Below are positions 52,100-63,853 of a DNA stretch of 64,000 nt, one piece after another. The DNA comes from Cytospora piceicola (Eukaryota > Ascomycota > Sordariomycetes > Diaporthales > Cytosporaceae): assembly GCA_023375675.1 (NCBI GenBank), contig JALQBC010000043.1, positions 1 through 64,000 of the forward strand, read 5' to 3'. The translations under genes and the position numbers were made by a program. How positions within the stretch are numbered: the first letter of the stretch is position 1; each line of letters starts with the position of its first letter. The notes below the pieces were generated by a model. It did no database searches and was not told the DNA's origin. It saw only the letters and a list, made by a program, of their open reading frames with translations.

Positions 52100-55000
52100 A
52101 TTTCCCACATGGGCGGTTACACTCAAGATTCCCCTAGCCACTGGGCGACACACGTCACGAGGATGATATAGAGAGGATCTGTCGTTGAATGGGATCGAGA
52201 TGAAGGAAGTACACGAACGGATGCCGGGCGCGAATTGTCTCGGGCCGAGCCACTCTTTATCCTTCTTTTTCGTTGCCAGTTCTTTGACTGGGAACGAGGT
52301 CTGAGGCAGCTAGCTAGTCCGTTGATTACTTTTTTGTTCCTTTAAAATACATTGAGCTCAATAACATCTTTACCTTGAAATATCTGCAAAGTGATTGAGT
52401 CAACTGGTTAACTAATGTCGGCCTGGCAATATAAAATCACTTATTATTAAGAGGTATCGTTTCCCGAGTTTCACAAATGTGATGTTGATGCCGATGGTTC
52501 CGATTGGGTCAAATAGAGACATACATAAGTCATCTACCTACATATGTCCGTAGCGTGTAGCTATCCCTAGGTAGGTAATATTTTAGGCTCGTTTGTAATC
52601 GAATCATCATCCTTGCCAAAATACATGCCCTCTCACTACTGGCGCATCTCCAAGGGGATCTTTGAGGTTGGGCCAGTTAGGGATCTTAAACAACCTGTCT
52701 GAACCATTGATCTGATCGTAAGATGACCACCATTCTTACCCCCCTGTTGCCAAGCGCTTGGGCAGGACGGAGTATTGGCTTCCCCAATCCTCCTCTACCA
52801 CTTACCCGGATCTGGGTGGCAGGTCGTCGAGGAGCAGTATGTAACATTACCATCTCAGAACGCATCATCAGGAAATATTCTAGACTATGTGGTACGCCGA
52901 AAGATCCGATGCCAAGAGCAGCATCATGAGACCTCAATTACCCCAGGGTACTCTTTCCCTCACCATCTCGCGAATTGATTCATTGCATACCTAGCTTGTA
53001 AAAAGGACTTGGCGCACAGAACTATACACCGCCTAGCTCTACATGACTTCGTTTCGCTTGTCAACTATATATCCTCTTGTCTGGGGAGGCTGATGTCTTG
53101 GGATAATCAGGAATATTCCCGAGGACACTACTGTTGCTTACCTTAGCTTTGAAATTTGAGATCTACAAATGATTGTGCACATTTCTTTTTTCCGGTATCA
53201 TCAATAGCAACTAACAATAGAGGATGTCACAACCTGAAGTCTTAAGAGGACTAGTGTAGACAGTTGTTGGTCAAGTTCCCGCAACGATACAGATGCATAC
53301 CTTAGCTAGCTTGGCAAACTAGCAGACAGTAGCCCCCCGGCTGACCCGGCTGACCCGGCTGTCGCATAGGTGCCCGCAAATGGCTACCACGGCTAGATTG
53401 ATTTGCTTCCAAGGTTCATAATCCTTCCGAGCACCGGGTGTGGACCGGATAATACAAAGATGGCATAGCCGCCTCGTATTTGGAAAGACCATGCGCACCT
53501 TCCAATGGTACATTTAGAAGGTGGCCCCACTCCTTCACATGACATATGAAGTCTTATACTCTTGTTATATTACTGGCATCTTGGTATTTATCCGGTCTTC
53601 ATGGCTGAAATGCGGCCGACACGAGAAACACCATTTACGCAGTTTATCCTCGAGTGGGTCGCGACTATTCTGTTTTGGCACGGCCAATGCATGCCTCCGC
53701 AATAGTACTATTGTATAGTATAGCTGAACAGCCCGGAAACTCACACCAAGCCCAATATGACACCGCCGCGATATGACCTGCATACACGTCAGACAACATG
53801 AGAGCCGGGGCAGGTTTTGACGATGTGGGTGGACCTGAGACAAATCCAGGTGCCCGTTAAGCTGAAATTGAAAAGCTACTTTCCTCGTCATTAACTCTTT
53901 TCCCAATGAACACCAGGGGCCCATGATACAAGAGGCCGGTCCCAGGCTAAATGATTCCTCCAACTCAAGAGCAGTGCCAACGCCTTCTCCAGGTGTCAAG
54001 GTTTTTCTGTCCGAAATTAGGCTAGCCATCTCATTGTCATTACCTAATACGTTGTATTGCCAAGTGCAATGGTATTTAGGTCTTCGTTCACTTTCGCCTT
54101 GGCATTAGTGGAGGAAAGCATGGCTTGAGCATACATTCTTGCAGAGCTTGAATTTCTTCATCCTTCTTCCTGTTTCCTCCGTGGTCCAACTCAAGCTCTC
54201 CAGTTGTGGCTTCAAGTGATTGCAAAGTTAGTTCCTAAAAGAACATAAGAATTCTCCCGGTATATCTTTGCCCATGTTTCTTTCGAAACCAGAATACAGT
54301 CGTACCTGATATAATATCGCCGGACCATAATTTCACTCATCCTGCCGGTGCTACCTGTGAATATCGTTTCTACATATGTAGTAGCACTTGCGTTGCAGCC
54401 CAAGGACGTCGTGGACTATCCGAAGGGCCTTTGCACCTTATACTTTCGTTTTTCGTGCCGCAATGCTATTGTACAGCAATGAGGGTCTAGCCAATGGACA
54501 CGCACTAGCAATTGTCTTTGCACTCACTCCACGTGACATGTTGGAATGTTGAATCATGCACTCCGGTTCATTAGGCACGACCAGCAATACATAGATATTG
54601 ACTTACAAACTCATGTGGAAACTGCACTTCAGGTACGTATCAGTCCAGCTGTTGATATATTCCGTTATGAAAGCCATTCTATCAATGTACATGTAATTCA
54701 TGCCGGACGAATAGTATATCTAGCGTGCACGGACCACATCCTCGAGTGCCAGGGGAAGATTAGTGCTATATGTTGGTGTTGAAGGGGGGTGCGGCTTTGG
54801 GGTTTAGCCAGATATAACCCTAACCCTACATGGGGGAACTCAGAATCTAATCTGATTTACTACTAAGAGAAAGACGCCCGAAATTGGGCATATGCCTGGG
54901 CCGCCGCCCCCCCTTTGCTAAATCATATCATGTATGACATCTAATTCAAATACCATCTTCAACGAAACATTCTACAAGATTATATGATGGGTTCAGGGAA

Positions 55001-55474
55001 TACGCGCTACTTGGGCATATCCTTAAATATTTCGTTGTTATTTAAATGGAGCCACAGTAAACTGGATGTGACAACCCTAACCCGGTTGGACCAGTGACCT
55101 CGGCCTGCCAGCCTTGGATTCGTGTCGCCCCGGCCCTCATTTGACGAGCGGGATTGCGAAAGGGAAGCAAGGCATAGGAATAGGCGCATGATGCTATTGT
55201 ATAGAATGCTGCAGCCTTGCGGGTGGGATGTCGTCGGGGGGCTGACGTAAGGTAGTGTGTTGTTTTGTGACGGCTGGGTCTTTTGGCGTCATGGATATCC
55301 CTGCAACACTGATCAACGTCATTGCTCAGTCACCAGTGCAACAACCATATCACAGCCAGTTTCCACTTTCATCAACAAGTTGGCATTTGTACCAATACCC
55401 CAGCCCAGTGCTGCGTCCAACGTCAACAACTATCTGAGAGAACCTTGGGACTCAACCTGCCTACTCGCGCCATC
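52100..55474. other. Gene-poor stretch, no supported gene
   Basis: 3.4 kb with only short frames. Contains a short GCTGACCCG repeat (about 53338-53362) and two telomere-like motifs, CCCTAACCCTA (54818-54828) and CCCTAACCC (55075-55083). The last 150 bp are the leader of the TULIP-protein gene. Confidence 0.55.
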
Positions 55475-57794
55475 ATGGAGTCCCTTACTGAGGTGCTGAG
55501 CGTCTTCTGCTGGTGTCTTCCCTGCTTTACGCCCCCTGGTGACGATGACTGGGATAGAGAGCCGTTGCTCCCACAATATCGTAACGATACCATCCTTCAG
55601 AGGGAGCTGCACCAGAAACTTCACACATATCAGATGCTGCGGGCCATGTCTCAAGGGTTCATGCCATCAAATGAGCAGGTCATCATCAACCTGAGGACCT
55701 TGCTGGCAGCTGATGTTCTCAACCCTGACAACCAGGATCTTAGCGATTCAGGACGAGCACTGGTCCACTATACCAAGGTCTGGCTGAAACAATTCATGGA
55801 CCTGTTGCAGCACAAGAACGGACATGACCAGATCCAGGACTTCATCTGGTACTTGTCCAAAGCACGAGTCTCCATCGATATGGCGGACATTGCAAACAGG
55901 ACTGCAAAGGCGAAATCAAAAGCACAGACCGCCGTCGGTATGTATTTCTCCATACAGCCTATCTGAACAACCGAGTCCTCATTCTGACGTTTTCGCAGCG
56001 TACAAGAGTCTCCAAACGGTTGGCACACTATTGCTTACGAATTCGGACTTCCGCATCTTCCTGTCTGATCTGAATACTATCGGTCGAGAAGTCTTCCGCG
56101 ACACAGCATTTTCCCTTTCTGACGTGTCCCTGAAGGCCGCACACCGCCTTGAGCCATCCAAGGAAGAGGAGCAGACATTGAAGGAAACAGGTGCTGACGG
56201 TGGGCCCGCACCAAGCTCCGAGGAGCTCCAAGGCGATGCCACCGAGGTTGCCAAGGTTGTCGCCGAGGGTGCTGCAGAAGTGGCTCAGGAGGCCGAACAC
56301 AGCTTTGTCGACAAGATCACCGGGGACGAGAAGAGCACCCTTCTGTATAGACTGAAACAGGCAGTAACCAAACTCAGGGGCCGAACGGACTACTCAGAGT
56401 CCGTGTCTACTCTGGCCACGCTCTTGCAACGGTACGCCTTCGTCTATTCTCACTTCCTCGAAGAAACGGCGGCCACGGCTGGGCATGATGTCGACACAAA
56501 TCCCGAAACAGAGAAGGCTGTTCGTAACTTCTGGACCTTCATAAAGTCGTTCGGCGATGCGAAGGAGTGGCAGGAGTTGGAGCAGAGGTTCAAGCAGGTT
56601 GTGGAACATGGAAAGAGTGATCCCCAGTTCGATCAACTTGTCCGAGAATCGGGTAATGCCGTCCAGGAGATGCTGACAGATCCCGGATTCTTCGAGCATG
56701 CCGAGGAAAGATTCCAGGATTTGCGTGCTCAGTCACGACAGCTGTCAACTGATTCGTCTCTGCGCGAGGATATTGATGGTCTCCTGGCCAAGCTGCAGTC
56801 GACATTCCTATCAGTGGTGAGGGATACTGATATTGCAAACCTCATTCAAACATCTACCTATCTCGCCAAGATATTGTCGCCGACTCATCAATACACGAAT
56901 ACCGAGTTAGTCACCGACGCAATCAATGTATTCGTCCCAATGGTCATCCAAGGAATACAGTACGTCCCAATACCACGCCTGGAAGTCTCTACCCCCGAGG
57001 TTGATCTACTTTTGGAGAACCTCATTCTTGAGCCTGGTGTCACGGTCAACCACTCCTCCTTCCTCCCATACAAGCTAAGAGTGGAGACTCGCAACAACTT
57101 CGAGATCTGGAAAGCCCGTACCAGAACGGCGTCAAGTGTTGAATCCTTCATGACCATCAAAATTGATGGCATGTCTATCCGTGCACAGGAAATGGGTTTC
57201 TGGCTGCGTGCACATGCGGGAGTCTTGCAGCTTTCCGACGAAGGAATCGCATCCTTTGAGCTGGACGAAAAGGGCATCGACATCGAAATCGATATTGAGA
57301 TTGGCAAGGAGCGTCTCGAAAATATTCTCTCGCTTCGTGACGTCCGAGTGCACATTCATAAGCTCGATTACCAATTGCGAAAGTCAAAGTTCTCCTTTGC
57401 TGCAGCCGCCTTCAAGCCACTCATCCTTCCTATCATCCGCACGGCTATTCAGACACAGATGTCCACGGCTATTGGAGACCTGATGCACGCGGCAAACCGG
57501 GAGCTGCTATTCGCGCGGGAGAGGCTTCGAGCCACGCGCATTGCCGACCCTCAGGACCTCTGGACGTTCATCAAAGCCGTCGCAGCGCGGCTTGTGCCTG
57601 AAGAGGATCCAGACCTGTACACCAGAGTTGGTGTCGGTGAGCCTGGAAAGGGCGTATTCAAGGGAGTTTACGCCCCCGGAAGTGTTGTCAAGGTCTGGAA
57701 TGAGGAGGCTGCTCAAGCCAAGCAGAGGATCAGAGAGGGCGAGGAAGAGGGCTGGAGAAACGGCATCTTTGACGTACTCACCACTAGTATGTAG
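55475..57794 (+). CDS. HAM1-like TULIP (BPI/LBP-type) lipid-transfer-like protein
   Basis: Two exons, 55475-55937 and 55999-57794, with a 61-bp intron (GTATGT/CAG) whose split codon restores TAVAYKSL; product 752 aa. The N-terminal two thirds (DREPLLPQY...LHTYQMLRAMSQGFMPSNEQ; SDFRIFLSDLNTIGREVF; PQFDQLVRESGNAVQEMLTDPGFF) match the fungal HAM1-like N-terminal region. The last 350 residues (QYVPIPRLEVSTPEVDLLLENL; FWLRAHAG; DEKGIDIEIDIEIG) match the C-terminal TULIP-type beta-rich fold. Relatives bind lipids at membranes in fungi and lack transmembrane spans; specific cargo is unknown. A Cys-rich stretch near the N-terminus (CWCLPC) could be acylated. An Ala/Glu-rich insertion lies around 200-240. 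Confidence 0.85.
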
Positions 57795-59735
57795 AGCATA
57801 ACTTCCTTTCAGGTGGACATTGTCGCGGGTCGCATATATGGTTTTCATTATTTTCCGCAACGGTTTTGTTTTCCGCATCATCATTCAAAATCGACTTTTC
57901 CAATAGCTGGCAGTAATTACTAGGACATGGAGTACAAGGACACAAAGCCAAATTGATTGGGCATCGTTAGCAAGTAGCCCTTGATAGTTCCAAATATGTT
58001 ATATTTCACGGTCCTCACGTCCATGTTGAAGCCATTGATCGGTCGAATTGTCCTCTCTGCGAGTGAGCCATATTTAGTTGGACCTATCCTCATGGAAAGG
58101 AACCCGCCCCGCCCCCCCTCAACGGCAGCTCTAAGCTGATCGAGTTTTATTAGCCAGTAAGGAGCTTCATTGGTGATTGGCAGTTGAGCCGCTTAGAGCT
58201 TCAAGGGAAAACGTGAGTAGTACGGTACGTGTGCATACTCCCTCACCTTCTAAGTTGAGGCAGCATCATACTGCTGTTCTCTGCGTACCCGACTTCTTTC
58301 TATTATTCCCCATACTTGTAACACACACCAATGATGTATTACTTGTGTACAGCTTCATCCCGAAGTTGCATTTGCTTAACAAGTGACGACTTACGGGAGT
58401 TGATGCAGGGAAACTTCCTGTCCTATGAGTTTTGTATATCCTTCACAAGGTACTGCGGCTTTCTAAGAGGTCTCGGCATGCGGACAGGCGTGATCAGGAC
58501 TTTTGTCCAGACTCCAGATTCTGTCCATGTTCAGACTTGAACACGGAAAGATGTCGCAACTTACAACCTTGGAAGCGTGGAAAACTCAAGCAAAGGGTAG
58601 GTGCAACATCTTTGTATTTCTTCGAACTGGTACTTTTAAGTTTTTACAGTCTTGCAGATCGAGTGCAATCTGTTAGCCCACCTGCAATCTTCCAATACAG
58701 GTTGTCGGATCTACCTACCCTCTCGAGCATGTATCTGTGTGACCTTCCAAAGACGCTCTACCCTGCAATAAACCTCACGTGAGATTCTCTTCACCAAAGT
58801 GATGATACCTAGGGTAGGGTAGTTTCAACTCAGGGGTCACTTCAAGCCAAAAACGTCTCCGCCCCCCTCCCACTAGCCGGGTACACACCTCATACGTTCG
58901 GTGGTTATTATTCATTGTTGCTGAATGTTCAGGACCCTGGGAATGTGGACTGACGTAAAATAAACATAATCGCGTTACATAGATACTTACATCGGATGAG
59001 CTGGAACCTCAGCTACCGCAAGTAGCTCAGCCTCACTTGGAAGGTTAGAGGCTGGTTCGTACGCGTAACGCCTTAAGGTCTGGCTCGACCCAATCAACTC
59101 TACAGCTGTAAGCCCAGATCTAAGAAAAGGCCTCAGCTGCTGTTTTGGAACTGGCTGTTGATCTCCACGTGGCACAATACTACTGCTAATTTCCGCATGG
59201 GAGGAGGAGGAGGAGGAGGAGGGTAAAGCCGCCGGTCAGGGTCACGTCTTCCTACCCTCCCAGAAGCCCCGGGCACCCGCTCGAGTGGAGATGGTTACAT
59301 ATATATAATCTCCGCCTTTGACCTCCTTCTCAATTCCCCTTGGCCTTCCGCATCAGGCCTTAGTCGCCTTCTTGCAGCATTGCATTGCGCTTTTACCCGC
59401 CCCACCGGGGCGCGTGGCATCCACATGGTCATCGGACACCGATTCCGTGCACACCATCTTTTGAGGCCAATGCAACGACGGGTCGTCTAGATACGGCAAT
59501 CCATAGACTAAAATAAAAGTCCCTTGTATTCGTCATATAGTCCTTCTGGGAAATTCACTACAAAAGGTTCCTCGCGCACTGGAATGCCGTGCCATTACAC
59601 TTTCACGACGTTCCTGGCCTTCCCTTCCCCCGCCCTCTCCCCCTCTCAATCTCGTCCTCGACATCTGGACAATACAATACCGCTACGAGACTCAGTCGTT
59701 CCTTTAGCCCTAAACGAGGGTCCAAGCCGTTCAAG
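57795..59735. other. Intergenic, no supported gene
   Basis: 1.9 kb with only short frames. A GGA microsatellite (59200-59222) and a TATATATAA element (about 59296-59304) lie upstream of the lipase gene. Confidence 0.55.
59200..59222. repeat. (GGA)n microsatellite
   Basis: About seven GGA/GAG triplets in the lipase upstream region. Confidence 0.8.
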
Positions 59736-61303
59736 ATGAAGCTAATCGCCGTGCTGGTGTCGGCCTGCCTCTTCGTCCAGGGTGGTCTGGCCCTCTCTAT
59801 TCCCGACCTCCACGATGCTCCTGCTATTGTCAAGCGTGCCGCCATTCCGCCCAATGAAGATCCTTGGTATACAGCTCCGAATGGGTATGAGAGCGCTTCT
59901 CCGGGTACAATCTTGCGCAACCGCACCGCCACCGGATTGCCCGCCATCGCTGGCAGTAATGTGAGTGATAGCCGAGTTCAGCTCGACCCAAGCCGTTTAT
60001 AATTCCAGGTCCAAATCTGAACGATCGGGGCCCATGTTATGAATCCAGGATGCCTCTGTACACTCTCTCACCCACGACCGTACTCACGCCTCGAATTTTG
60101 TATTGCTCTCGACACGTGATGGGTAATACTAATCCTCGGACTTGACAGTGCTCCGCTGCCCACCAGTTGCTTTACCGGACTACGGCAAGTCAGGGCAACG
60201 CTACTTTCGCTGTCACGACCATCTTTGTGCCTTCAGTAAAACCAGTCAATGCTCTCCTGTCCTACCAGATTCCCTACGATTCAGCATACATCAACGCCAG
60301 CCCCAGCTACTCCCTATACGGCGGAGTCTATGAGGACATCAAGGTCGCCCTGGGCAAGGGCTACTTCGTCACTGTGCCGGATTTCGAGGGCCCCCTCGCG
60401 AGCTTCACCGCCGGTCATATGTCCGGATACGCGACCCTCGACGCCGTCCGCGCCACCTTGAAAGCGGCCGACCTGTATGGCCTTCCCAAGGACTCTGTGT
60501 ACGCCATGTGGGGATACTCGGGCGGTGCTCTCGCCACGGAGTGGGCCTCTGAGCTGCAGTTGAGCTACGCGCCCGAGTTGAGTTTCTCCGGGGCCGCGAT
60601 GGGTGGACTGACACCCAATGTCACGAATGTCTTGTTGAGCATCAACAAGAAGGTAGCGGCTGGGTTGGCTCCTGTACGTCTTTGCCAAATCCTTGAACTC
60701 CACGTAATCGGTATTATCTTGGATGCTGACATTTAAGGAAACAAACCATAGCCCGCCATCATCGGGCTGACAAGCCAGTGGCCCGAGTCCCAAGAATTTG
60801 TCTTCTCCAAGCTCGTCAAGGCCAAGACGGGCACTTATACTGCCGCCAACTTCCTCGCCGCCGAGAACATGACGCTGAGCGAGGCCGAGTCCACGTACAC
60901 CTTCCAGGACATGGCGCAGTACTTTGTCGACGGGCTCGACGACATCACGGGGGACGAGGTCAGCGCCGCGATCAACGAGGACGCCATAATGGGCCTGAGC
61001 GGCATGCCGCAGATGCCCGTGTACGCCTACAAGGCGGTCAAGGACGAGATCAGCCCGGTTGAGGACACGGACGCCCTGGTCGACAAGTATTGCGGCATGG
61101 GGGCGAACATCCTGTACCAGCGGAACCGCGTCGGGGGCCACTCTGCCGAGGAGTCAAATGGTGTCCCCGCTGCTACCGCGTGGTTGGATAGCGTGCTGAT
61201 GGGTACATACGCGAAGAGTTATAACACCACAGGCTGCACAATCCAGACCTTGGTCCAAGGAACCGATACGTCGCCCATCAGGAGTCTGGTGAAGCTTAGG
61301 TAG
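59736..61303 (+). CDS. Secretory triacylglycerol lipase (LIP / CAL-A family)
   Basis: Three exons, 59736-59960, 60149-60673 and 60752-61303, phase 0 throughout, introns of 188 and 78 bp; product 433 aa. The signal peptide ends at about residue 19 (QGGLALS), followed by a short KR-containing propeptide-like segment (IVKRAA). The secretory lipase fold (PF03583) shows LLYRTT..QGNATF.VTTIFVP, GYFVTVPDFEGP, and the nucleophile elbow MWGYSGGALA with S199. The acid and base are probably D348 (AVKDEISP) and H380 (VGGHSAE). The family hydrolyses long-chain triglycerides and esters outside the cell. Intron 1 is unusually long for this window; no in-between exon is needed, because the joined sequence GSN-CSAAHQLLYRT is family-like. 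The protein ends shortly after a Thr/Cys-containing tail (TGCTIQTLVQG). Confidence 0.9.
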
Positions 61304-61770
61304 ACGACTGAGAGTCTGCTGTAATCGAAAGAGATACCCTTCAGACCAATGCAGGTTTCGCCAACACTGTGAAGGATGTATTCCAATCAGTCATGAACAT
61401 GAATATTCACGGCTACAGCCCCTGATACGTTCCTTACAGACTCCTGTACTTTCATGGAAGTCCTTAGCCCGATGCCGACTCTTCGATCTGCCATGCGATA
61501 CTTGTGTCACGGACAAGGTGCGGAACTTGCATTTCGAAATACATCCGAACAATTCGTGGACTTTTACCCATGGATGGGCGACGCTACGGCCGAGGTAGCA
61601 TCCTGGAATCATAGGTTTCATCGGGTCAGAATGGTTTTGATCATCGTCCATGGGACATGAATAGTGAAAGTGCCCTCGATTCTTGACATGTCAACCATAG
61701 GGGCTCCATGCGGTAGTTTGGACCAAGTATTTGAGACGTGACTAGTGCCGAGTCCCCCAATCTCACAAAC
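61304..61770. other. Intergenic between convergent genes
   Basis: 470 bp, no coding signal. Confidence 0.6.
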
Positions 61771-63546
61771 CTAATTATCCGGATATTCGTCGCAGATATT
61801 GCTCACGAACCTCTTCTCGTCCTCATCCCAGCGCTTGAAGAAACGTCCGGCGAGGCGCAACAGCCCCTGCTCGGGCCGTTCGTTGAGAATCTCTATGTTT
61901 TCCTCGGCGACGTATCGGCTGCTCCTATCGTCCCCGCGGATGTTGTAGAAGGGTTGCTCCCTCCCACGGGGCAAATCGTCGACCCCCATGCTCAAGATCC
62001 AAGCCGGACCAGCGGCGCAATGCGTGTCCCAGCCGACAATGAAGCCCCGATAACCAAAGCGTTTATGCTGGAAGTAGTGGCCGATCTGGTAGCGCACCCC
62101 AGACTCCTGCGCCCCGCGAGGCTTCTGCGTCCTCTCCCCTCGGTCCTCCTCCCGCAGGCGCTCCATGGCTTCCGACACTCGGTCATACTCGGCCTCGTCC
62201 TCAAGCATCGGCAACACCTTGTGCGTCACCAGCGCCGAGTCCTGGGGGAAGTTCGTCTGCACCTGCTCCACGAGGAAGTGCAGGCACTGGCGCCGCCGCA
62301 GCGTGGCCAGGGCGGGGTTCCTGTCGCCGAGGATGAACATGGACCAACCCGCGCCGTACTGGGCGGCCACGGCGTCGAGCGGGGAGGGCGCGCCGAAGCG
62401 CGCGCTCTCGACGGACCGGAGCAGGTTGCGCGCCGTGCGGATGCCCATCTCGAGCGTGTCGGCGCCGCTGATGAACTCGGCGTGCCGGTAGGGTGGTATG
62501 CCCGTCTGGAGCAACCTGAGGGTGAGCTCGTCCGACGTGATCTCCTCGCTTTGCCGCCAGGGGTCCATGTGCATGCGCTCGGGGCCAGCCCTGGTGCTCT
62601 CAGGCCCGCCGTCAAGCCTCTGCCCGGGAGGTGCCGTGACGACGGCGAGCACATGGCCCGGGACGTTGGAGGGTTTTGCATCGAGGCCGAGGCGTCTCGC
62701 AACAGCGCAGTATATCGCGACGGACTGCAGTGGTAGCGATGTATGCGGTTCGTCGAATAGCGCGATGCTGAGGAAGTTGTTCTGGAGTGCGTGGTAATTG
62801 GCCGCATCGGGATTGCCAACCAGGCCCTCGGTTAGCAAGTATTGAGCAATGCGTATTGCCTTCTGCCGGATAGGAAGTTGATCAAAATCGATAGTTGTGT
62901 CCCGTATACACGTTGCGATGCGGTCCAGCTCCGTCTTGACATCTTCGATGAGCTCCGTCCGGTCCACAGCGAGCAGGAACATGTCATAGCCGCAGAGTGC
63001 TTCTTCCAGGGTGACATCCTCGTCCAAAGTGACCCTTCTCCATAGATCCAGCCCTGTCGTGCGGTGGATTATCCCCAGAATCGCCTCCGCATGCCAGCGT
63101 TTGGCGAGCACATCCTCAGCTTCGTCAGGCGTTTCATCCTTGAGTTTGAGAAGTAAGTCCTGGACGTCTTTGCCCTCCGCTGCGATTTTCTGCATACGCT
63201 GCACTCGGTTCTGCTGGGTTAGGAGTAACGCCTCGAACAGTCTCGCCGCCGCGCGGTCGATCTGTACGCGAGCGCCGTACAGCTGCAACCAATCGGTATG
63301 AAACGGAGGCTGCGCCAGCTTCGCTGGAAGATCATGCCGGTGATCCCAGTATTGCCATGTTGTTAGGCAATGTCGGCGCCAGACAAGCGAGGCGGAGACA
63401 AGACTGTGAGCACGTTTGCAGGCCTGACCGAAGTGTACAGTGTCGGCTGGGGTTGCAAGTTGGGAGATGACACAGTCCAGGAGCTCGTCTGGGAGCTGAA
63501 GAAGGGCTGACGAGGAATCCATGATGCTAGGATTTCGTTCGGGCAT
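61771..63546 (-). CDS. FBXO21-like F-box protein with transglutaminase-like and YccV-like domains
   Basis: Single exon, 591 aa. An F-box occupies about residues 15-60 (LLQLPDELLDCVISQLATPADTVHFGQACK...W). A SirB1/transglutaminase-like region (PF13369) follows at about 215-330 (LPIRQKAIRIAQYLLTEGL, FLSIALFDE, LPLQSVAIYCAVARRLGLDAKPSNVPGHVLAVV). The C-terminus at about 480-575 is a hemimethylated-DNA-binding YccV/HspQ-like domain (VRYQIGHYFQHKRFGYRGFIVGWD, FYNIRGDDRSSRYVAEENIE). This order equals human FBXO21, a substrate receptor of SCF ubiquitin ligases, so the protein probably joins Skp1-cullin complexes. The catalytic Cys of transglutaminases is not evident at the aligned position, as in other SirB1-like proteins. 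The start could instead be Met9. Confidence 0.9.
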   Translation of the reverse strand: MPERNPSIMDSSSALLQLPDELLDCVISQLATPADTVHFGQACKRAHSLVSASLVWRRHCLTTWQYWDHRHDLPAKLAQPPFHTDWLQLYGARVQIDRAAARLFEALLLTQQNRVQRMQKIAAEGKDVQDLLLKLKDETPDEAEDVLAKRWHAEAILGIIHRTTGLDLWRRVTLDEDVTLEEALCGYDMFLLAVDRTELIEDVKTELDRIATCIRDTTIDFDQLPIRQKAIRIAQYLLTEGLVGNPDAANYHALQNNFLSIALFDEPHTSLPLQSVAIYCAVARRLGLDAKPSNVPGHVLAVVTAPPGQRLDGGPESTRAGPERMHMDPWRQSEEITSDELTLRLLQTGIPPYRHAEFISGADTLEMGIRTARNLLRSVESARFGAPSPLDAVAAQYGAGWSMFILGDRNPALATLRRRQCLHFLVEQVQTNFPQDSALVTHKVLPMLEDEAEYDRVSEAMERLREEDRGERTQKPRGAQESGVRYQIGHYFQHKRFGYRGFIVGWDTHCAAGPAWILSMGVDDLPRGREQPFYNIRGDDRSSRYVAEENIEILNERPEQGLLRLAGRFFKRWDEDEKRFVSNICDEYPDN

Positions 63547-63853
63547 TGTATCGTGTTGTCAAAAGGCTGATGTTGTTGTGCTGGCACACGGGCAGTAAAT
63601 GGGTGACGTTAAGCGATGACGTTGACCGGATTTAGAGTTGCGGCCCGCAGTGGCACTTCATTGGAGCGGATCGATAAATGTGGACTGCTTGGCTTTAGCT
63701 TGTTCGGGCCTACTAACCGTTTAAATACGATTCGTCTTATTTTCTTTTTATTACAAACACACTCAAATATGCTGTACTATTTACTTGAGTACATGTCTAT
63801 ATTTTACCAATTCTGATGCGTCTACAACTAAGTTGATTTAAACATCATTTCCA

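Noticed and set aside
61738..62736. 332-aa plus-strand frame opposite the FBXO21-like gene
   Set aside because: Antisense shadow; the minus strand has three recognisable domains.
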